DNA of 64,000 nt, from NCBI GenBank assembly GCA_964244885.1, contig CAXTKD010000005.1:62001-126000 (forward strand), read 5' to 3'. The translations under genes were made by a program, and so were the position numbers. Position 1 is the first letter of the stretch. Each line of letters starts with the position of its first letter. The notes beneath the pieces are model-generated. The model did no database searches. It saw only the letters and a list, made by a program, of their open reading frames with translations, and was not told where the DNA came from. The stretch comes from CAXTKD01 sp964244885 (lineage in GTDB: Bacteria > Pseudomonadota > Alphaproteobacteria > Sphingomonadales > Sphingomonadaceae). Positions 16,538 through 26,555 of the stretch are shown in pieces.

Positions 16538-17902
16538 ATGACTTACACCTTCACGGCGCTGTTCGCGCTGATCGCGGTGTTGATCGCCGTGGCCGGCAGC
16601 ATCGGCGTCTTCATGCTGGTGTTCAACAAGCGGATCGCGCCCGACATCCTGCTGTTCTTCGTCGTCGCGGCGGCGGGCTCGCTCGTCTACATGCTGTCTG
16701 GCCGCGACCTAAGTCTCGCTGCGGATATCAGGGCGGCCGAGGCGCTTTCCGATGCCTGGGCGGGACGTCTCGCCAACACCATCAGTCTCGGCCTGTGCCT
16801 GGTCGCCGCGATTCAGATCGGCCTTCGCGGACCGGTCAGCCGGATCTCGGTCATCATCATCGTCGCCACCCTGCAATATTATTTCGTCTGCTTTCTAATG
16901 CCGGCAGGCTTCGACCGTTGGTTCGAGTTCGATCACAAGATGCTCTATCCCGTGGCGGCGCTTGTGCTGGTTGCGATGCCGAGCCTCGTCGGCACCCGAG
17001 CGCTGGCGGTCAACTTCGCGCGCGCTGCGAGCATTCCGGCGGCCTTGTCGATTCTTATGATCATCGTCGATTACAAGGCGGCGGTCCTGGAATCCTACCA
17101 GTCGCTGCTGCCGTTCTTTACCGGTCGGCTTTATGGCGCGACTCCGCATCCAAACACCCTCGGCGCCGTCTCCGCCTTCGCGACGCTTCTGCTCATAAGC
17201 TTCCCGCCAGCCGCACGTTGGGAGCGCTACGGCCTTTTGGGAATCAACCTGACGGCGCTGCTGCTCAGCCAGTCGAAGACGTCGTGGCTTACTCTGCTGC
17301 TGGCCGCTGCCATCATGGGCTCGTCAAGCATCCTGCGCTTTCGGGGAAAGCTTCCGGCCGCCGTATATGTTCTGGTCTTCGTCACGCTCGCCGCCGGTCC
17401 TGCCGTGCTCTCGATTCTCGATCACGCGAGCTACAATTTCTGGGCGGGCAACAAGACGATCTCCGACCTGTCGACGCTGACCGGGCGGACCGACATCTGG
17501 CAGGCGACGCTCGCCCTGATCAACACGCATCTTACGGCCGGCCCCGGCTGGGCGACCTACGAGGTCTATATGCAGAGCCTCTTCCCCACCCTCGTTCCCA
17601 ATCCGCACAACGTGTACCTCGCGACCCTTGTCCAGGCGGGCATCGTCGGGGCCGTGGCATTCGCAGTCTTCATCGGCACGCTGATCATTGTCGCGTCCAC
17701 CCTGCAGGGCCGGAACAGGCTGTTCGCGCTCGCCTATATTGCCATGTTCTGCGTGCGCGGCCTTTCGGAAAGCGACAGCATCCAAGCCGCCTTTTCCGGA
17801 TCGAATTTCTGGACCGTGCTGATGGCGATACGGCTGATCGCCGTATCGGGTGCGCCTCCCCCCCCCACGATCGAAAACGACACGGCTGCAGCTGCGGCAT
17901 GA
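16538..17902 (+). CDS. O-antigen ligase/polymerase-like membrane protein (Wzy type)
   Basis: 454 residues with about 11-12 hydrophobic segments and a large periplasmic loop at about 310-350. The loop carries the Wzy_C features LTGRTDIWQ and NPHNVYLATL found in O-antigen ligases and polymerases. In this locus it most likely polymerises the repeat unit at the periplasmic face. Base composition is noticeably less GC-rich than the flanking epsE, as expected for strain-specific polymer genes. The stop overlaps the next start by 4 bp (ATGA). Confidence 0.85.
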   Translation: MTYTFTALFALIAVLIAVAGSIGVFMLVFNKRIAPDILLFFVVAAAGSLVYMLSGRDLSLAADIRAAEALSDAWAGRLANTISLGLCLVAAIQIGLRGPVSRISVIIIVATLQYYFVCFLMPAGFDRWFEFDHKMLYPVAALVLVAMPSLVGTRALAVNFARAASIPAALSILMIIVDYKAAVLESYQSLLPFFTGRLYGATPHPNTLGAVSAFATLLLISFPPAARWERYGLLGINLTALLLSQSKTSWLTLLLAAAIMGSSSILRFRGKLPAAVYVLVFVTLAAGPAVLSILDHASYNFWAGNKTISDLSTLTGRTDIWQATLALINTHLTAGPGWATYEVYMQSLFPTLVPNPHNVYLATLVQAGIVGAVAFAVFIGTLIIVASTLQGRNRLFALAYIAMFCVRGLSESDSIQAAFSGSNFWTVLMAIRLIAVSGAPPPPTIENDTAAAAA

Positions 17903-18816
17903 GTTCTGAACTGGTCAGCGTCGTAATCCCGGCGCGAAACGCCGCGCCGACCATCGGCCCGACGATCGAAAGCCTTAGCGATGTTGCCGACCTGATCGGC
18001 GAGATCATCCTTATCGACGATGGCTCGACCGATGACACCGCCGCTCAGGCGCGGGCCGCAGCGACCCGGATTGGCGTACCGCTGGCGCTATTCGCCGGAC
18101 CCGCGCGCGGCGTCTCTGCCGCGCGCAATCTCGGGCTGGACGCCGCGGCCTGCCCGCTCATTTATCTGATGGACGCCGATGACAAGGCGATCTCGCCAGG
18201 ATTTCGCCGGCTGGTCGAAGCGTTGGACAGTGACCCAACGGCGGACTTGATCGTCGGGGCGTGCCTCGACAATGATGGCGGAAGAGAATCGCGGCACGAG
18301 CCGGGGCACTTCTCCGGCAGCCCGCTTCGCAATGCCGAGGATTATATCAGCTATCAGCGGCCCCTGATCCGCCCGGGGAGCGCGCTCGGTCGACGGGCCT
18401 TGCTGATCGGCCAGCGGTTCCCCGAGGGGGTGCCATATCAGGAGGATGGGATCTACTGGACCAAGGTTCTAACGACCGCCGTCGCGCGAAGCCTTTCCGA
18501 GCCGGTGATCCGCTATTACCTGGACGAGGCGCGCTCGGCGATGCGCCTGGTGACCGATCACCGCGCAAAATATCTCGCTATGGCGAGGGCCATCCGGGCG
18601 CTTTCGGCATGCGGCCTGTCGCGCCGAAGCCTCCGCGTCAGCCGTGGCGCGAACGCGCTCACGGTGGCGCGAAAGTTGACGCGGGCCGGCCTGTATCGGA
18701 GCGCCGACCGCTTCCTCAAGATTGCGTGGCGGGCCGACGCAGGCTGGCGCTATCGCTATTGGGTGTGCAAGGCCCGAGTGAAGCTGGCCTTATTTCGGGT
18801 TGCCCGCCCGCGCTGA
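17899..18816 (+). CDS. Family 2 glycosyltransferase
   Basis: 305 residues, GT-A fold. VSVVIPARNAAPTIG opens the domain, followed by IDDGSTDDT, the metal-binding MDADDK and an EDGIYW acceptor-side motif near residue 178. The C-terminal 90 residues are basic and helical. It adds a sugar to the lipid-linked repeat unit in the cytoplasm. Start chosen at the ATG overlapping the polymerase stop. Converges with the flippase gene, overlapping by 27 bp. Sugar specificity unknown. Confidence 0.88.
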   Translation: MSSELVSVVIPARNAAPTIGPTIESLSDVADLIGEIILIDDGSTDDTAAQARAAATRIGVPLALFAGPARGVSAARNLGLDAAACPLIYLMDADDKAISPGFRRLVEALDSDPTADLIVGACLDNDGGRESRHEPGHFSGSPLRNAEDYISYQRPLIRPGSALGRRALLIGQRFPEGVPYQEDGIYWTKVLTTAVARSLSEPVIRYYLDEARSAMRLVTDHRAKYLAMARAIRALSACGLSRRSLRVSRGANALTVARKLTRAGLYRSADRFLKIAWRADAGWRYRYWVCKARVKLALFRVARPR

Positions 18817-20316
18817 TCGGCGCGCGACCACGGCCCGTGCCTTCGTCCGTTCGGCGGAATCGAGAAGCAGCCACCAGCCCGCCAGCGCATAGACCGCCAT
18901 GGCGAGAAGCGCCGACGCGGCCGTCGATAGGAGGCTCCGCGAATCGATCGGAGCCGCGGCAGTGCGGATCGCGACCCCCGCGGCCAGCGCCAAGACGAGC
19001 GGAGCCAGCGCGCGCCACCGGAAGATGTGGATGCCGAGCACGCGCCGGACGACGAGCACCCGAAGCGCGTTGACGCTGCCGATCGACACCAGCGTCGCCA
19101 AGGCCGCGCCGCGCGGCCCGTAGGCTGGCACGAGGAGCGAGCACAGTATGATCGTCAGGCCGAGGCCAATCGCCAAGATTCCCGCTTCGGTCGCCTGCCG
19201 CCCGGTCATCGACAGGCCAAGCCCCGAGAAATTGAACGCCGCGATCATCAGCTGCATCGTCGCAAGCAGTGAGACGACGACATAGTCGACGGTGAACGAT
19301 TTGCCGAGGACAAGGTCGATGCGATCGCCCCATAGCAAGATCACCGCATAGAGCGGCGCCGAAACCAGCGAGATCGCCCGGATATTGTCGGTCAGCAGCC
19401 GCTCGACCCCCGGCAGGTCGTCCGCCTCGAACCGATCAGCGACCGCCGCGCCAAGCGTCTGCCCGAGCGCGCCGCTGAACACCGTGAGCAAGCCGACGAG
19501 CAGCTGCACCGCGACATAGCGCCCGACCTCGACCGACGGGCGGAAGTGGCCGAGCATCAGGACATCGACCGACTTGGTGACCATCGTGATCACCAGCGAC
19601 GCACCCATCACCCAGGAATAGCCGAGCACGCCGCGCGCCGATCCCCACGCCCCGGCGAACGCCGCTCGCCCGGTCGGGAAATCGCGCCGGGCGCGGAAGA
19701 ACACATAGGCCCAGGACAGGATCGCCGCCGCCGTCGTCGCGACGATGATCGCCCACAGGCGCCAGCCGAGGAGGAAAAGCACACTAACCAAGACGACACG
19801 GACGGTCGGCTGAAGCACGTAAGTCGCGAGGATGCTGGCGCCCGGCTGACGCATCCCGCGATAGGCGCCCCCCGTCACCGCCGCGTCGGTCGCGAAGGGC
19901 AGCGCCACGAAAGTCGCGAGCAGCACCCAGCCGAACGCCGGATAGCGATAGACATGCGCTTCCAGCCAGCCACCGAGACCGAGCGCCAGGGCGATGGCAG
20001 GCAACAGCGCGACGGCGAACGCAAGCCCCCGCAAGACCTTGAGAACCGCCCGCCGGTGCGGATCGGCGGCGCGGCCGCTGGCGAGGTCGCGCTGCAACGC
20101 GAGGTCGAGCCCCATGGGCGTGACGATCGCCGCGATCTGGAACAGGTTCTTGGCGATGTTGGCGATGCCGTAGTCCGCCGCGCCCACGATGCGCCCGATC
20201 AGCACGCCCGACAGCACGGTGACCGCCTGATTATAGACCATGCCGGCCGCTACGAAGCCGGCATTGAAGCGCCGGACGGGGCGGTCTGGTGCGGGGATGA
20301 GCTGTTCGTCAGGCAA
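18790..20316 (-). CDS. Wzx-like flippase (oligosaccharide/polysaccharide exporter family)
   Basis: 508 residues with about 14 TM segments and the RfbX/MATE-type opening (FVAAGMVYNQAVTVLSGVLIGRIVGAADYGIANIAKN). Probable role: turning the undecaprenyl-linked repeat unit to the periplasmic side for the polymerase. The start is the TTG at 20316, without a clear ribosome-binding site, so a start a little downstream is possible. Overlaps the GT2 gene tail to tail. Confidence 0.88.
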   Translation of the reverse strand: MPDEQLIPAPDRPVRRFNAGFVAAGMVYNQAVTVLSGVLIGRIVGAADYGIANIAKNLFQIAAIVTPMGLDLALQRDLASGRAADPHRRAVLKVLRGLAFAVALLPAIALALGLGGWLEAHVYRYPAFGWVLLATFVALPFATDAAVTGGAYRGMRQPGASILATYVLQPTVRVVLVSVLFLLGWRLWAIIVATTAAAILSWAYVFFRARRDFPTGRAAFAGAWGSARGVLGYSWVMGASLVITMVTKSVDVLMLGHFRPSVEVGRYVAVQLLVGLLTVFSGALGQTLGAAVADRFEADDLPGVERLLTDNIRAISLVSAPLYAVILLWGDRIDLVLGKSFTVDYVVVSLLATMQLMIAAFNFSGLGLSMTGRQATEAGILAIGLGLTIILCSLLVPAYGPRGAALATLVSIGSVNALRVLVVRRVLGIHIFRWRALAPLVLALAAGVAIRTAAAPIDSRSLLSTAASALLAMAVYALAGWWLLLDSAERTKARAVVARRSARAGNPK

Positions 20317-20407
20317 CGGCTCGCACTATCCGCGCCTGCCGTGAAAAGCTAGATACGACCCATCGCTGGCCGATCGGGCGATGTTCGTGCCGAGAGTTCT
20401 CTTTGCA

Positions 20408-21538
20408 TCATGTGGAGCTGGCCTTCTCGACCACTTGCGCCTCAGCAGGCCGCTTCTTCACGAACCGCTTCTTCTGCGCGAGCGCGTGACGTTCGAGGAA
20501 GTTCCAAGAGATGACGGCGAAAGCTACCGTGATGAGCAGGGCTACGCCGCGCAGCACCGGCTGAGACAGGCCGCTTCGGCCTATGACTTGATTGACGGCT
20601 TGGCTGATTGGAAAGCCATAAAGATAAATCCCGTATGAAAAGTCGTTCCGAGCGAGGATCGGCAAGGCCGGGAAGCTGCAGACGCCTAATCCGATCGTAA
20701 AGTACGTCAGAAAGAAGGGTACAAAGACGAGCGGCGCTTTGACATAAATCAGCGCGAAAGCGATGAGGCCGGCAGCGACTGTCCCGAGAGTAGAGAACGG
20801 AATACGGTCTCGCCAGTGGAAGAAGAAAACGCCAGCGAAGAAGTAGTAGACGATCAGCCAGACAGGCTGATTGCCGTGCTTTGGGCTTTGATCCAACACG
20901 TAGATCGAAGCCAACATGCCGACTGTGAATGCGATAAACAAAAATGAGAATATGCGGCGATTATAAGCAATGCGTGACGCCATCAGGCCGATCATGATCG
21001 CATAGCAGAAGAACTCCGCGGGCAGCGTCCACAACGAGTTGTTCACGACCCCGCGAACATTCGAATTTTGGAAAACTCCCGGCAGGTAAAATTCCACGAA
21101 GCCCGCAATGTTGCCAAAATAGCGGACAAACCCCGCAGACGTATAATAAGTCGACAGGTCGAGTGTCGTAAACATAGCTCCAAGCAGGATCGCTGACAGC
21201 GATACCTCTACCGCAAGCGCGGGCACAATTCGCAGTACTCGAAAAGCAAGGAAGGTTTGAATGCTCCGTGTCCGGAATGCCGATCCGGTAACCAGGAAAC
21301 CGCTAAGCGCGAAGAACATCGGTACGAGACAGACGTAGACTGGCTCGCGCCAGTTTGACCATTCGACAACCTTTGCACCGTTTGCCTTGGCTGCAACGAT
21401 GATTTGTCCGGCGCTGGACGCTCGGAAGATCGCGCCAGCATGAGCATTGAAAATCACGAGCGCGAGCCCGAGGCGTAAGTAGTCGAAACCGGGGCCAATC
21501 CCGCTGAATTTGGACAGCCGGTCCCCGAATGTCGCCAT
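20408..21538 (-). CDS. Acyltransferase family 3 membrane protein (polymer O-acylation)
   Basis: About 376 residues, ten or so TM helices. Family 3 motifs are present: FNAHAG with the catalytic-type His near residue 32, FFALSGFLV, SLWTLPAEFFCY and YGIYLYGFPISQ. Such enzymes put acetyl or other acyl groups on exported sugars. Codon use and GC are strikingly lower than everywhere else in the window (many AAA, ATA, TTA codons), suggesting recent transfer. ATG at 21538 is preferred; TTG at 21550 would add four residues. Confidence 0.88.
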   Translation of the reverse strand: MATFGDRLSKFSGIGPGFDYLRLGLALVIFNAHAGAIFRASSAGQIIVAAKANGAKVVEWSNWREPVYVCLVPMFFALSGFLVTGSAFRTRSIQTFLAFRVLRIVPALAVEVSLSAILLGAMFTTLDLSTYYTSAGFVRYFGNIAGFVEFYLPGVFQNSNVRGVVNNSLWTLPAEFFCYAIMIGLMASRIAYNRRIFSFLFIAFTVGMLASIYVLDQSPKHGNQPVWLIVYYFFAGVFFFHWRDRIPFSTLGTVAAGLIAFALIYVKAPLVFVPFFLTYFTIGLGVCSFPALPILARNDFSYGIYLYGFPISQAVNQVIGRSGLSQPVLRGVALLITVAFAVISWNFLERHALAQKKRFVKKRPAEAQVVEKASST

Positions 21539-21694
21539 CGAAATTTTCAATTTATCCCCCGATCGGCCTGTCGGACCTTATCGACGGGTGGCTCGCGCCA
21601 AACAAGCCAAAGAACGAGGGTCCGATGCTTGTGCCAGATGCCATATTAACTCGCCGATCGGCCCCTTTAGACCTCCGCTGCTGCCGATCGCTCA

Positions 21695-22945
21695 TCAGGA
21701 CTTGAGGCCAAGCGCCCGCAGCATCATCGGGTCTGCCCCCAAACCGCTGTCGAGCCCGAACCCATCGCTTGAAGATCCGCGATAGGACCATAACGCCCAG
21801 CGGAAGCCCCGCGCCTCGGCGGCGGTGCGGACATCGGAAAGCCAGCGCAGCTTGTCCGCCTCGTTCGCGCCCATCACTGCCCCTTGGCTGCCGTTGACGC
21901 CGAACTCGCCCATCAGGATGCGGTCGGGGGCCACGTCGTTGGCCTTGGCCCAGGCCGCAACCTGATCCATCCGCCGCTCAACCGCGTCGCGGTCGAAGCG
22001 CTTCTCGTAGAATTTGTCAACGCTCGCCTTTACGGCCGCGCGCTCGGACACGCCGCCATCTGGCAGCAGCGACAGGCGCGCGTCGACATCGGCATCGACC
22101 GCCGCGCGCGGCCGTGCATCCCAAGGGTAGGGCAGGCCGCTCGTCGCGCTGTCCGGCCCGCCCTTGTCGGTGCCCTGATGCGTGAAGCGGTGTTCGTCGT
22201 AGAAGTGGAAGGTGTAGAGCGTATTCGGGTCGGCATAGTCGCTCGCCTTGAGCGCGGTCAGGCCGTCGATATTGCTCCAGCAGGTGCCGGTCAGCACCAG
22301 CGTCAGGCGCGGCGCGGCGGCGCGGACGGCGCGGCGGAGCGCGGCCTGCTGGGCGCGCCAGCTGACCGCGCCGCAGGGCAGGCTCGGCTCGTTCAGCAGT
22401 TCGAACGCCACCGCGCGGCTGCCGCCGTAGCGCTTGTCGAGCGCGCCCGCGAGCGCCGCGGCGCTGGCCTCGAAGCGTTTGGCGACCGGGTCCGACGCGC
22501 CGCGCTGGAGCGCCTGCGCGCCGTTGCCGGGAACCGGGACGCCCGGCTGAAAGCGGCCGTTGGGGTGCATGTCGACGATCACTGACAGCCCGGCGGCGCG
22601 CAGCCGGTCGATGCCGGCGGTGAGCGCGTCCAAGGCCTGGCGCGCGTCGGCGCCCGTCGCGGCCATGAACACGCCGGGCTCGACCGTCAGCCGGACGAAG
22701 TCGAAGCCGAGCGCGTGGAGGCGCTTGGCCTCGGCGGGGGTGAGCTCGCCCGCCGGGCTCTGGAACGCCGGCGAGGCGTAGCGGTCCGGCGCGGTCTGCT
22801 TGGGCCAGGTGAACCAGTTGTGCAGGTTGATGCCCTTGGCGCCGGTGAAGGCGACGGGCGGCCCGGCAGGCCGCGCCGGGGCGGAGCCAGCGCCGCACGC
22901 GGCGGTCGCGCTCAGGAGAAGAATCGCCAGCCAGTTCCGTGTCAT
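21695..22945 (-). CDS. Secreted GH5-family glycoside hydrolase (endoglucanase-like), probable lipoprotein
   Basis: 416 residues. N-terminal signal with Cys17 after SATAA, a weak lipobox, followed by a Pro/Ala linker. The GH5 fold shows the acid/base Glu186 in ELLNEPSLP and the nucleophile Glu347 in LMGEFGVNG, with VDMHPNG and HFYDEHRF around the active site. Likely cuts beta-glucan or beta-mannan linkages; in this locus it may trim or release the polymer. The start overlaps the stop of the upstream GT4 gene by 4 bp (ATGA). Confidence 0.9.
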   Translation of the reverse strand: MTRNWLAILLLSATAACGAGSAPARPAGPPVAFTGAKGINLHNWFTWPKQTAPDRYASPAFQSPAGELTPAEAKRLHALGFDFVRLTVEPGVFMAATGADARQALDALTAGIDRLRAAGLSVIVDMHPNGRFQPGVPVPGNGAQALQRGASDPVAKRFEASAAALAGALDKRYGGSRAVAFELLNEPSLPCGAVSWRAQQAALRRAVRAAAPRLTLVLTGTCWSNIDGLTALKASDYADPNTLYTFHFYDEHRFTHQGTDKGGPDSATSGLPYPWDARPRAAVDADVDARLSLLPDGGVSERAAVKASVDKFYEKRFDRDAVERRMDQVAAWAKANDVAPDRILMGEFGVNGSQGAVMGANEADKLRWLSDVRTAAEARGFRWALWSYRGSSSDGFGLDSGLGADPMMLRALGLKS

Positions 22946-24048
22946 GCCCCTGCGACCTCCCCGAACAGCGCCTCGTAACGCGCCACCATCAGCTCGTGCG
23001 TAAAGCGCGCCCGCACCGTTTCCGCCGCCGCCGTCCCGGCCGCGCGCCGCACCGCGGGATCGGACAGCGATTCGAGCGCCGACACAAGTGCCGGCGTGTC
23101 GCGCGCCGGAAACAGACAGCCGTTCACGCCGTCGATCATCTCCGACGCGCCGCCGATCTCGCTCATCACCATCGGTGCGCCCATCGCCATCGTCTCCAGC
23201 GCGGCAAGCGAGAAGGTCTCGACCGCGGTGCTGGTGAGCAAGCCGACATCGAACGCCGCGAGGAACGGCGCGACATCGGCCTGACGCCCGGCGAAGCGCA
23301 CCGATTCGGTGACGCCCATCGCCACAGCCTGAGTGCGGATGGAGGTGAGCTCGGGTCCGTCGCCGACGAAAAGCAGCCGCGCCATCGTGCCGCGATCGCG
23401 AAGCCGGCGCAGCGCTTCCAGCGCTTGGCCATGGTTCTTTTCTGGCCGGAAAGCGGCGCTCATGCCGATGATATAGTCCGTTGGCGCGTAGCCGAGCGAC
23501 CGACGCTGCGTGTCGCGGAGAATCGCGGCGCGTTCGGGCGAGAAGCGCGCCGCGTCGATGCCGTTGTGGATGACCTCGACGCGCTTCGCGGTGAGGCCGT
23601 CGCGCTCCCATCGCCGCCGCTGGTTGCCGCTGACGTAGACCAGCGCCTCGCTCCGCGCGAACAGCGGCTTGGCGAGCCGCATCAGGAAGCGCTGCTTCGC
23701 GCCCAGCAGATCGGTGGTGTGATAGATCGCGACGATCGGCGCCTTGGGGCCGCCGAGCGCGCGCGCCAGATGCGCGTAGGTCAGCGGCCGTTCATTGACC
23801 GCGACGATAACGTCGGGGCGAAATCCGCGCAGGATACCGGCCAGCCGCCGCATCGCCGCGAGGTCGCCAAGCCCGTTGCCATCGATATTGGCGCGCGGGA
23901 GCGCCCCTGCCGCCTCGATCTCGTCGCGCGGCAGCAGGGGCGCCAGCAGGCAGTCGTGGCCCCGCGCCAGCAGCGCCGCCGCCAGCCCGGCGGTGTGGAT
24001 CTCCGCGCCCCCGGTTTGCAGCGAGTTGAGGACGAAGGCGATACGCAC
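22942..24048 (-). CDS. Family 4 glycosyltransferase
   Basis: 368 residues, GT-B fold. GGAEIHTAGLAAAL near the N-terminus, VIHNGID, SAAFRPEKNH and the donor-site ETFSLAALETMAMG are typical GT4 motifs. Starts with GTG at 24048, 4 bp after the preceding GT4 gene. Cytoplasmic assembly of the EPS repeat unit; donor and linkage unknown. Confidence 0.88.
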   Translation of the reverse strand: MRIAFVLNSLQTGGAEIHTAGLAAALLARGHDCLLAPLLPRDEIEAAGALPRANIDGNGLGDLAAMRRLAGILRGFRPDVIVAVNERPLTYAHLARALGGPKAPIVAIYHTTDLLGAKQRFLMRLAKPLFARSEALVYVSGNQRRRWERDGLTAKRVEVIHNGIDAARFSPERAAILRDTQRRSLGYAPTDYIIGMSAAFRPEKNHGQALEALRRLRDRGTMARLLFVGDGPELTSIRTQAVAMGVTESVRFAGRQADVAPFLAAFDVGLLTSTAVETFSLAALETMAMGAPMVMSEIGGASEMIDGVNGCLFPARDTPALVSALESLSDPAVRRAAGTAAAETVRARFTHELMVARYEALFGEVAGA

Positions 24049-24052
24049 GGAC

Positions 24053-25249
24053 TCAGCTCGCGAACGCGGCGTCGTAGGCGGCGAGCAGCTTGGGCGCCTC
24101 GTAGCGCCATTCGAGCTCGGTCTCGACGCGCGCCCGGCCGAGCGCGCCCATCGACGCGCGGCGGGCGGGGTCGTCGATCAGCTCGACGATCTTGTCGCCC
24201 AGGTCCTTGGGGTCGTTCTTGGCGGCGTACAGAGACGACCCTTGCGCCGAGAAGCGCCCCTCGGTGAGATCGAACTGAACGATCGGCTTTCCGAGCGCCA
24301 TATATTCCATGATCTTGTTCATCGTCGAGGCATCGTTCATCGCGTTCGCCACATCCGGATTGACGCACACATCGGCGGTGTTGAGCATCGCCAGCAGCTC
24401 CGCGTCGGGAACACGGCCGGTGAAGGTGACGTAGGGCGCGACGCCCATCGTCTCGCTCAGCCGCTTCATCTCCTCGAGCGAGGTGCCGCCGCCGACGACG
24501 CCGAACTGGATGTCCTCGCGCTTGAGGTCGAACACGACATGACGCACGGCCTCCAGCAGTAGGTCGATCCCCTCCTGCTTCCCCATCACGCCGACATAGC
24601 CGACGAGATGCTTGCGGCCGTTCCTGAGCGCGGGCTCCGGCGGTACGATCTTGAGGCGGTCGAGCTTCGGGCCGGAGCGCACGACGAACACCTTGTCCGG
24701 GTCCATGCCGCCGCGCTCGATGGCGATGCGCTTGTAGCTTTCGTTGGTGGCGATCGACACGTCGGCGGCGCGGAAGGTCAGCCGCTCGGCCGCGACCATC
24801 AGCTTGTACAGAAAATCGCGCCGGCCGAACTTCGCCTCGTAGAGCTCGGGGTTGATGTCGTGGTGGTCGAAGATGAACTTCTTGCCGAACAGCTTGAAGA
24901 GGCCGCCGACGAGAAAGATCAGGTCCGGCGGGTTGCAGGCGTGGATGACGTCGAAGCCGCGCCCGAACGCGATCTTGGTCGCGAGCCACAGCTCCCAGAA
25001 CAGCGCCGCGCCATATTCGGCGACATAGCCGAGCGCGCCCTCGGCCTCGACCGGCAGCGGGTGGCGGTGAATGTCGATGCCGTCGATCTGCTCGAAACGC
25101 TTCTCGTAACCCTTGGCCGCAGGGCAGATGATCGAGACCTCATAGCCGGCTTGCCTGAGCGTCGTCGCCTCCTGCCACACTCGCCGGTCGAACGGCGACG
25201 GCAGGTTCTCGACGATGATCAGGACGCGGCGCTTACCAGCAGATGCCAT
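24053..25249 (-). CDS. Family 4 glycosyltransferase (WbuB-like)
   Basis: 398 residues. The opening ENLPSPFDRRVWQEATTL is characteristic of a GT4 subgroup frequent in exosortase and capsule loci. Later motifs are HACNPPDLIF, DHHDINPELY, YVGVMGKQEG and MNKIMEYMALGKP in the donor-binding region. It would transfer a sugar to the growing lipid-linked oligosaccharide. Overlaps the dehydrogenase gene upstream by 17 bp. Confidence 0.88.
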   Translation of the reverse strand: MASAGKRRVLIIVENLPSPFDRRVWQEATTLRQAGYEVSIICPAAKGYEKRFEQIDGIDIHRHPLPVEAEGALGYVAEYGAALFWELWLATKIAFGRGFDVIHACNPPDLIFLVGGLFKLFGKKFIFDHHDINPELYEAKFGRRDFLYKLMVAAERLTFRAADVSIATNESYKRIAIERGGMDPDKVFVVRSGPKLDRLKIVPPEPALRNGRKHLVGYVGVMGKQEGIDLLLEAVRHVVFDLKREDIQFGVVGGGTSLEEMKRLSETMGVAPYVTFTGRVPDAELLAMLNTADVCVNPDVANAMNDASTMNKIMEYMALGKPIVQFDLTEGRFSAQGSSLYAAKNDPKDLGDKIVELIDDPARRASMGALGRARVETELEWRYEAPKLLAAYDAAFAS

Positions 25250-26546
25250 CGTACTGCTTGTCGTCTTCGGGACGGGTCTTGATCCTCACCAGGTCAACGA
25301 CCTGCTGCCCGGGCGTCAGCCGCTCGACCGCCTGCTGAAACTCGGCGGCGCCGTTGCCGATAACGACGACCTCGGCATGCGCCAGCACCTCGTCGATCGA
25401 CGAGGCCATGATTCGCGAGATGTGCGGGATGTGGTTGAGAATATAGTCGCGGTTCGCCCCGGTCAGCGCCGCCAGGTTGACGTTGCGATCGTAGAGCCGG
25501 AGGTCGTAACCCTTGCCGATCAGCCGCTCGATCAGCTCGACCACCGGGCTTTCGCGGAGGTCGTCGGTGCCCGCCTTAAAGCTGAATCCGAGGACGCCGA
25601 TCTTCCGCTTTCCCTTGCCCGTCACCATCGCATAGCCGCGCTCGACCTGGAGCGCGTTGCTCGGCAGGATGGCGTTCAGGATCGGCAGGTCGAGGTCGAG
25701 CGTCTTCGCCTTGTGCGTCAGCGCGCGGACATCCTTCGGCAGGCACGAGCCGCCGAAAGCGAAGCCGGGCTTCAGGTAATAAGGCGACAGGTTGAGCTTC
25801 ACGTCCTTGCAGAAGATGTCCATCACCGCGTGGCTGTCGATCTCCAGCGCCTTGCAGACATTGCCGATCTCGTTGGCGAAACCGACCTTCAAGGCGTGCC
25901 AGACGTTGTCGACGTACTTCACCGTCTCGGCGACCTCGACGCTCGTCCTCACCATCGGCGCGTCCAGCCCTTCGTAGAGCGAGGCTAGGATGGCGCCGGC
26001 GCGGTCGTCGGTCTCGCCGATCACGGTCTTGGGCGGGTTGCGATAGTCGTAAACGGCGGTGCCTTCGCGCAGGAACTCGGGGTTGTTGCAGACGCCAAAG
26101 TCGACACCCGCCCTCTTGCCGGAGGCTTCTTCGAGCACCGGGATGATCAGCTCGCGCATCGTGCCGGGTAGCGTCGTCGAGCGGGCGACGACGACGTGAA
26201 AGCCGTCTTTGCGTTTAAGCGCCGCGCCAATCTCCTCGCAGACGCGGCGGACGTAGCGGAGATCGAGCGAGCCGTTCATCTGGCTCGGTGTGCCGACGCA
26301 GATGAGCGAGATCTCGGTCGCCGCCACCGCCTCGGCGACGTCGCGGGTGGCGCGGAGCTTGCCGGTCTTCACCGCCTCGGCGACGATCTCGCCGATGTCC
26401 CTCTCGATGATCGGGGTCTGGCCGCGGTTGATCAGCGCAACCTTGTCGGCATTGGGATCGACGCCGATCACCTCGTGCCCGTCGGCCGCCATGCAGCCGG
26501 CTGCGACGACGCCGACGTAGCCCATCCCGAAGACGCTGATCCGCAT
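25233..26546 (-). CDS. GDP-mannose 6-dehydrogenase-like nucleotide-sugar dehydrogenase (AlgD type)
   Basis: 437 residues. N-terminal NAD site VFGMGYVGVV, central EVAETVKYVDN and catalytic Cys in GFAFGGSCLPKDVRALT. That block, together with ILPSNALQVERGY, resembles AlgD (GDP-mannose to GDP-mannuronate) more than UDP-glucose dehydrogenases, but the two families are close and a tree is needed. The product would supply a uronic acid for the EPS, matching the lyase gene next door. Cytoplasmic. Confidence 0.85.
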   Translation of the reverse strand: MRISVFGMGYVGVVAAGCMAADGHEVIGVDPNADKVALINRGQTPIIERDIGEIVAEAVKTGKLRATRDVAEAVAATEISLICVGTPSQMNGSLDLRYVRRVCEEIGAALKRKDGFHVVVARSTTLPGTMRELIIPVLEEASGKRAGVDFGVCNNPEFLREGTAVYDYRNPPKTVIGETDDRAGAILASLYEGLDAPMVRTSVEVAETVKYVDNVWHALKVGFANEIGNVCKALEIDSHAVMDIFCKDVKLNLSPYYLKPGFAFGGSCLPKDVRALTHKAKTLDLDLPILNAILPSNALQVERGYAMVTGKGKRKIGVLGFSFKAGTDDLRESPVVELIERLIGKGYDLRLYDRNVNLAALTGANRDYILNHIPHISRIMASSIDEVLAHAEVVVIGNGAAEFQQAVERLTPGQQVVDLVRIKTRPEDDKQYDGICW

Positions 26547-26555
26547 GTCGCCCCT

